From assembly GCF_000739375.1 (NCBI RefSeq), contig NZ_CP006704.1, positions 4,216,001 through 4,280,000 on the forward strand: a stretch of DNA of 64,000 nt. The letters are read 5' to 3'. Every line of letters begins with the position of its first letter. The first letter of the stretch is position 1. Shown piece by piece: positions 61,701-64,000 of the stretch. A program made the translations under genes and the position numbers. Origin of the DNA: Comamonas testosteroni TK102 (lineage in GTDB: Bacteria > Pseudomonadota > Gammaproteobacteria > Burkholderiales > Burkholderiaceae_C). Under the pieces are notes generated by a model. It had not been told where the DNA came from. It saw nothing but the letters and a program-made list of their open reading frames with translations, and did not search any database.

Positions 61701-63591
61701 CAGCCAGATAGAGCCCGTGGATGCGCTGGGCGCCATCGCCCGCTGCAGGCAGCTGGTGGTGGTGGGCGATGACCGGCAGTTGCCGCCCACGCGATTCTTC
61801 TCGCGCATGACCAGCGAGCAGGAGGACTTCGACGACGAGAACGAGAACGGCGACGCCAGCCAGCTCATCGCCGGAGCCGCCGATGTGGAGAGCATTCTGA
61901 GCCTGTGCCTGGCCAAGGGCATGCCCCAGCTCATGCTGCGCTGGCACTACCGCAGCCGCCACCAGTCGCTGATAGCGGTGTCCAACCAGCAGTTCTACAA
62001 CAGCGGCCTTTACGTCGTGCCCAGCCCCTATACCACCCGCTCGGGCATGGGGCTGCGCTTTCACCATCTGCCCGAAGGCCGCTTTGACAGCGGCGCCAGC
62101 CGCATCAACCGCGTCGAGGCACAGACCATTGCGCGCGCCATCATGCAGCACGCACTGCAGTCGCCACAGCTCAGCCTGGGCGTGGCCGCTTTCTCGCTGC
62201 AGCAGAAAGTCGCCATCCAGGACGAGCTGGAACTGCTGCGTCGCCAGCAACCCGAGGCCGAGTCCTTTTTTGTTGCCCATCCCAACGAACCCTTTTTCAT
62301 CAAGAACCTGGAAAACGTGCAGGGCGACGAGCGCGATGTGATCTTCATTTCTGTGGCCTATGCGCGCAACGCGCAGGGCTATCTGCCAATGCGCTTCGGC
62401 CCGGTGAGCGCCGATGGAGGCGAGCGCCGGCTGAACGTGCTGATCTCGCGCGCCAAGCAGCGCTGTGAGGTGTTTTCATCCATCACCTCCGACGACATCG
62501 ATCTGGAACGCGGCAAAGGCAAGGGCGTGGCTGCGCTCAAGGTATTCCTGCAATACGCGGCCACAGGCCAGCTGGCCCTGGCCAGTGTCAGCGGACGCGA
62601 TCTGGAGTCGCCGCTTGAAGAAGATGTGTACGAAGCGCTGACGGCCCAGGGTCTGCAGCTGCAGACGCAGATCGGCATTGCGGGCTTTTTCATCGACCTG
62701 GCCGTGGTCGACCCCGAGCAGCCAGGGCGCTATCTGCTCGGCATCGAGTGCGACGGCATGAGCTATCACCACAGCCGCAGCGCGCGCGACCGTGACCGCT
62801 TGCGCCAGTCGGTGCTGGAGAGCCAGGGCTGGACACTGCTGCGCATCTGGGGCTGCGACTGGTTCCGCCAGCCGCGCGCCCAGACCGAGCGCGTGCTGGC
62901 TGCCGTCGAAGCGGCCAGACAATCCAGGGATTTTGCAGAAAATCAGCCTCCATCCCTTATGCACCAATCGCGGGCTGCTTCAGAAGTCATAGAGCGTGCA
63001 GCACTGTCTGATGCCGGCAGCGCCGACACCGAGCCGGTCGCAGTCCCTGACGACAGCCTTTATCAGGAAGCCCGCTTTGCCGTTCCGCCCGGAGAGCTGC
63101 ATCAGCAATCCACCACGCAGCTGGCTCAGCTGATGCGCCGCGCGGTGGAGCTGGAAGGACCGATTCATTTTGACGAGCTGGTCACCCGCATGCGTACGCT
63201 CTGGGGTCTGCAACGCGCCGGCAGCCGTGTGCGCGATGCGCTGGAGCAGGCGCGGCAATCGCTGCTGGCCGATGAGGCGCTGGCCGTCGATGGGGAGTTT
63301 CTCGACCTGCCGGGGCGAGCGGTGCGGGTGCGCAATCGCGCCGAGGTCGGCTCGGCCAATCTGCGCCGCATCGACTGCCTGCCGCCAGCCGAGATCCGTG
63401 CAGCGATTGCCCAGGCCCTCAGATCCAGCCTGGGTGGCCAGCGCGACGAGTTGCCCGCCGCCGTGGCCCGGCTGCTGGGCCTGAGCGCCGTTACTGCGCC
63501 CGTGCGCGAGCTGGTGCTGACGCAGCTCGATGCACTGCATGGCAGCGGCGCCGTGGCATTCAACGGAACGCTGTACCGGCTGCCGGCCTGA
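58795..63591 (+). CDS. DUF4011-helicase-nuclease-DUF3320 protein (Hhe-like)
   Basis: This 1598-residue protein has an N-terminal DUF4011 region (about 1-280; SRQALLDLSTRNRLLSLP), a superfamily I helicase core (Walker A VIQGPPGTGKSQTITN near 335-350; Walker B LLVIDEASQIEPVDALG near 963-979; VVVGDDRQLPPTRFFS; WHYRSRHQSLIAVSN; NVQGDERDVIFISVAYA; LNVLISRAKQRCEVFSS), a Vsr/MTES_1575-type endonuclease domain (about 1285-1375; GIECDGMSYHHSRSARDRDR then LRIWGCDWFRQP), and a DUF3320 region (about 1430-1520). This order equals the single-protein systems named Hhe in defence-system surveys. From that I infer an anti-phage role. No methyltransferase or other partner is adjacent, and a strong terminator follows. 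Motifs appear intact. Confidence 0.85.
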   Translation: MHAESNSAPIARQLEKSRQALLDLSTRNRLLSLPQAATARVLHFADERTDEVYRLLAGESKSMSFAPARAEEEQVAADPAEEQETPATPALPQPEEGVDEQLDARGVAQRHRDLKLQTRLSSEKLQRRLLDMYSDARTFIEEQGVNILFLALGQLQWFDRNAPDKPRFAPLILLPVALERKSAAERFTLSWLQEDAAENLSLAAKLKADFGLELPEFNAGDDFDPGAYLAAVATMAAAQPGWQVLPDAMTLGFFSFAKFLMYRDLDAATWPPQKRLDRQALIAATLQDGFEAREHLFPEDADVDQLIPVDSQRHVVDADSSQSLAIEAVRRGENLVIQGPPGTGKSQTITNVIAAAIADGKKVLFISEKMAALEVVNRRLKSVGLGPACLELHSHHTHKRKVLEELKATRDLGKPRVEHREQIIHELSNVQQQLNAHSRTMHQALAPCALTPYQILGQLARLDAVQIAHLPDLLQDAQHWSPEDFRSRQQIGEALRQAVSKVSPVTGHAWRGVCHPALLKLDAQRFAQQLPTLQAMLARLQQDSALLAQSLSTPAAQTLQTLHGQITLAQQLASAPAIDRQAVASSIWDQGLGPLHKLVECGSQFSRQAQSLRGSFAESAWTADWSAPRQSIAAHGDSLFRIFNSGYRAAMASLKGQLKTTLPSSRAERVNLLDSLIEAQQLRQSLGQQQTLGADAFGSLWLGEQSDWAQLQAVLGWMAGPDGQGRSAAFRQLYARLSSPAHCAKLAAKADASRQAFEDAAQSVLSGYQLDTQEAFDAADLARIPLTDFGERLGQWLAEPDALLDWTSYHATREQARTAGMAALVQQLENASIAQDALPASLERAYYESLLRQATQVHPELVAFNGDQHSQKVRQFRALDLERIELARAQSALSHYEQVPRSASGMGPLGVLNGEIARKRGHMPLRKLFKLAGEAVQAIKPVFMMSPLSVAQFLEPGAVEFDLLVIDEASQIEPVDALGAIARCRQLVVVGDDRQLPPTRFFSRMTSEQEDFDDENENGDASQLIAGAADVESILSLCLAKGMPQLMLRWHYRSRHQSLIAVSNQQFYNSGLYVVPSPYTTRSGMGLRFHHLPEGRFDSGASRINRVEAQTIARAIMQHALQSPQLSLGVAAFSLQQKVAIQDELELLRRQQPEAESFFVAHPNEPFFIKNLENVQGDERDVIFISVAYARNAQGYLPMRFGPVSADGGERRLNVLISRAKQRCEVFSSITSDDIDLERGKGKGVAALKVFLQYAATGQLALASVSGRDLESPLEEDVYEALTAQGLQLQTQIGIAGFFIDLAVVDPEQPGRYLLGIECDGMSYHHSRSARDRDRLRQSVLESQGWTLLRIWGCDWFRQPRAQTERVLAAVEAARQSRDFAENQPPSLMHQSRAASEVIERAALSDAGSADTEPVAVPDDSLYQEARFAVPPGELHQQSTTQLAQLMRRAVELEGPIHFDELVTRMRTLWGLQRAGSRVRDALEQARQSLLADEALAVDGEFLDLPGRAVRVRNRAEVGSANLRRIDCLPPAEIRAAIAQALRSSLGGQRDELPAAVARLLGLSAVTAPVRELVLTQLDALHGSGAVAFNGTLYRLPA

Positions 63592-63608
63592 GTCCTGGGC
63601 CAGCCTCG

Positions 63609-63640
63609 AAAACGCCCTGAAGCAGTTCAGGGCGTTTTTC
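63609..63640 (+). terminator. Terminator after the helicase-nuclease gene
   Basis: A perfect 13-bp stem (AAAACGCCCTGAA / TTCAGGGCGTTTT) with loop GCAG, continuing into TTTC. It lies between convergent genes and can act both ways. Confidence 0.92.
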
Positions 63641-63679
63641 GTTTCGCAGCGCCGCCTCTGGCCGCCCGGCACATTCCTG

Positions 63680-64000
63680 TCAGTGCTCGTCGCTGACCTT
63701 GTGGTCTTCGCTCTTGGCCTGCTGCATCGCTTCAGGCTCCAGCTCTTCCGCCGAGCGGTTCAGGTGCACGAACACGCCCCATCCCGCGAGCAGGACGCCC
63801 ACGGAAACCAGCAAGGCTGCAGGGTAGAGCAATTGCTCAGGCGTCTCCTGTGCCTTGAAGGTCGCCACCAGGCCCTCGATCGCCAAGGCCACCACCAGCA
63901 CCACCATGAAACGTGACAGAAAGCGGCGCACCCGCGTCGGCCCGCTGATATGGGCCTCGCGCACCACTTCCTCCTCCACCATGGTCTGCGAGATCTGCAA
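63680..64000 (-). CDS. Hypothetical two-helix membrane protein, possibly partial
   Basis: The frame is open to the right edge of the window, so the true start may lie outside. An ATG at 63982 (MVEEEVVREAHISG) is also possible. The product of about 100 residues has two transmembrane helices (FMVVLVVALAIEGLVATF; LLYPAALLVSVGVLLAGWGV) and a charged C terminus. No family recognised. It converges on the helicase-nuclease gene across the shared terminator. Confidence 0.6.
   Translation of the reverse strand: MQISQTMVEEEVVREAHISGPTRVRRFLSRFMVVLVVALAIEGLVATFKAQETPEQLLYPAALLVSVGVLLAGWGVFVHLNRSAEELEPEAMQQAKSEDHKVSDEH

Noticed and set aside
1..64000. CRISPR arrays, tRNA or rRNA genes, transposases, integrases and attachment sites.
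   Set aside because: No direct-repeat/spacer pattern, clover-leaf-like sequence ending in a tRNA 3' end, or recombinase gene was seen by eye. A formal scan was not possible.

Overview
The window looks like a chromosomal segment of a GC-rich betaproteobacterium of the Comamonadaceae, most likely Comamonas or a close relative. Four points support this. There are four orphan Bug/TctC-type periplasmic binding proteins. The gene order around sdhCDAB-sdhE-gltA and mdh is of the Burkholderiales type. Both AcnA and AcnB are present. An intergenic hairpin element beginning ATAGCTGCTTGCGC recurs, as I remember seeing in this family. I see no rRNA, tRNA, insertion sequence, prophage or CRISPR array. The genus is inferred from protein resemblance only.

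Layout. 1-3.9 kb: the end of a Tol-Pal cluster (tolR, tolA), then an overlapping rtcB-prfH pair (RNA ligase plus release factor H, a ribosome rescue and repair module). 3.9-9 kb: a TauE/SafE exporter divergent from a LysR regulator, the tRNA-hydroxylation protein TrhP, an orphan ParB-like coiled-coil protein, and an IclR regulator. 9-16.2 kb: an IclR-linked catabolic operon (Bug receptor, AMP-dependent ligase with a frameshift, citryl-CoA-lyase-like protein, SDR), then a second Bug gene with an IlvD/Edd dehydratase. 16.7-20.6 kb: a TonB-dependent receptor with a PepSY membrane protein, and a VOC protein. 20.7-31.3 kb: acnA, then a cluster of CoA-transferase, Bug, M20 amidohydrolase, Bug and acyl-CoA dehydrogenase divergent from a frameshifted LysR gene.

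31.3-42.3 kb is a mosaic of small regulators and single enzymes: a PPOX flavoprotein, an AraC regulator, a MarR-GNAT fusion with a 27-bp palindromic operator, a PAS-GGDEF protein, YkvA, an acetyltransferase, a methyltransferase, a bacterioferritin lacking the heme-ligand Met, a di-heme cytochrome c peroxidase, a queuosine-precursor transporter under a probable preQ1-I riboswitch, and an XRE/MmyB regulator.

42.4-54.7 kb is a large TCA-cycle block. On the minus strand it runs mdh, trans-aconitate methyltransferase, CitE-like lyase, a small periplasmic protein and acnB. Divergent from these lies a GntR/UTRA regulator followed by sdhC-sdhD-sdhA-sdhB-sdhE-gltA. A palindromic operator candidate sits between mdh and gntR.

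54.9-64 kb: an NTF2-like protein, a quinone oxidoreductase, an RhlE-type DEAD-box helicase, an AT-rich non-coding pocket, a small exported protein, and a 1598-residue DUF4011-helicase-nuclease-DUF3320 protein resembling single-protein Hhe-type anti-phage effectors. A membrane protein runs off the right edge.

The observations I rank highest are the rtcB-prfH module with its structured leader, the Hhe-like protein next to an AT-rich pocket, the 80-bp intergenic element (three full copies and one fragment), the preQ1 riboswitch, the MarR-GNAT operator, and the citryl-CoA-lyase-like operon whose protein appears to lack the catalytic Asp. Two genes are broken by a single extra C in runs of six or seven C; these may be sequencing errors.
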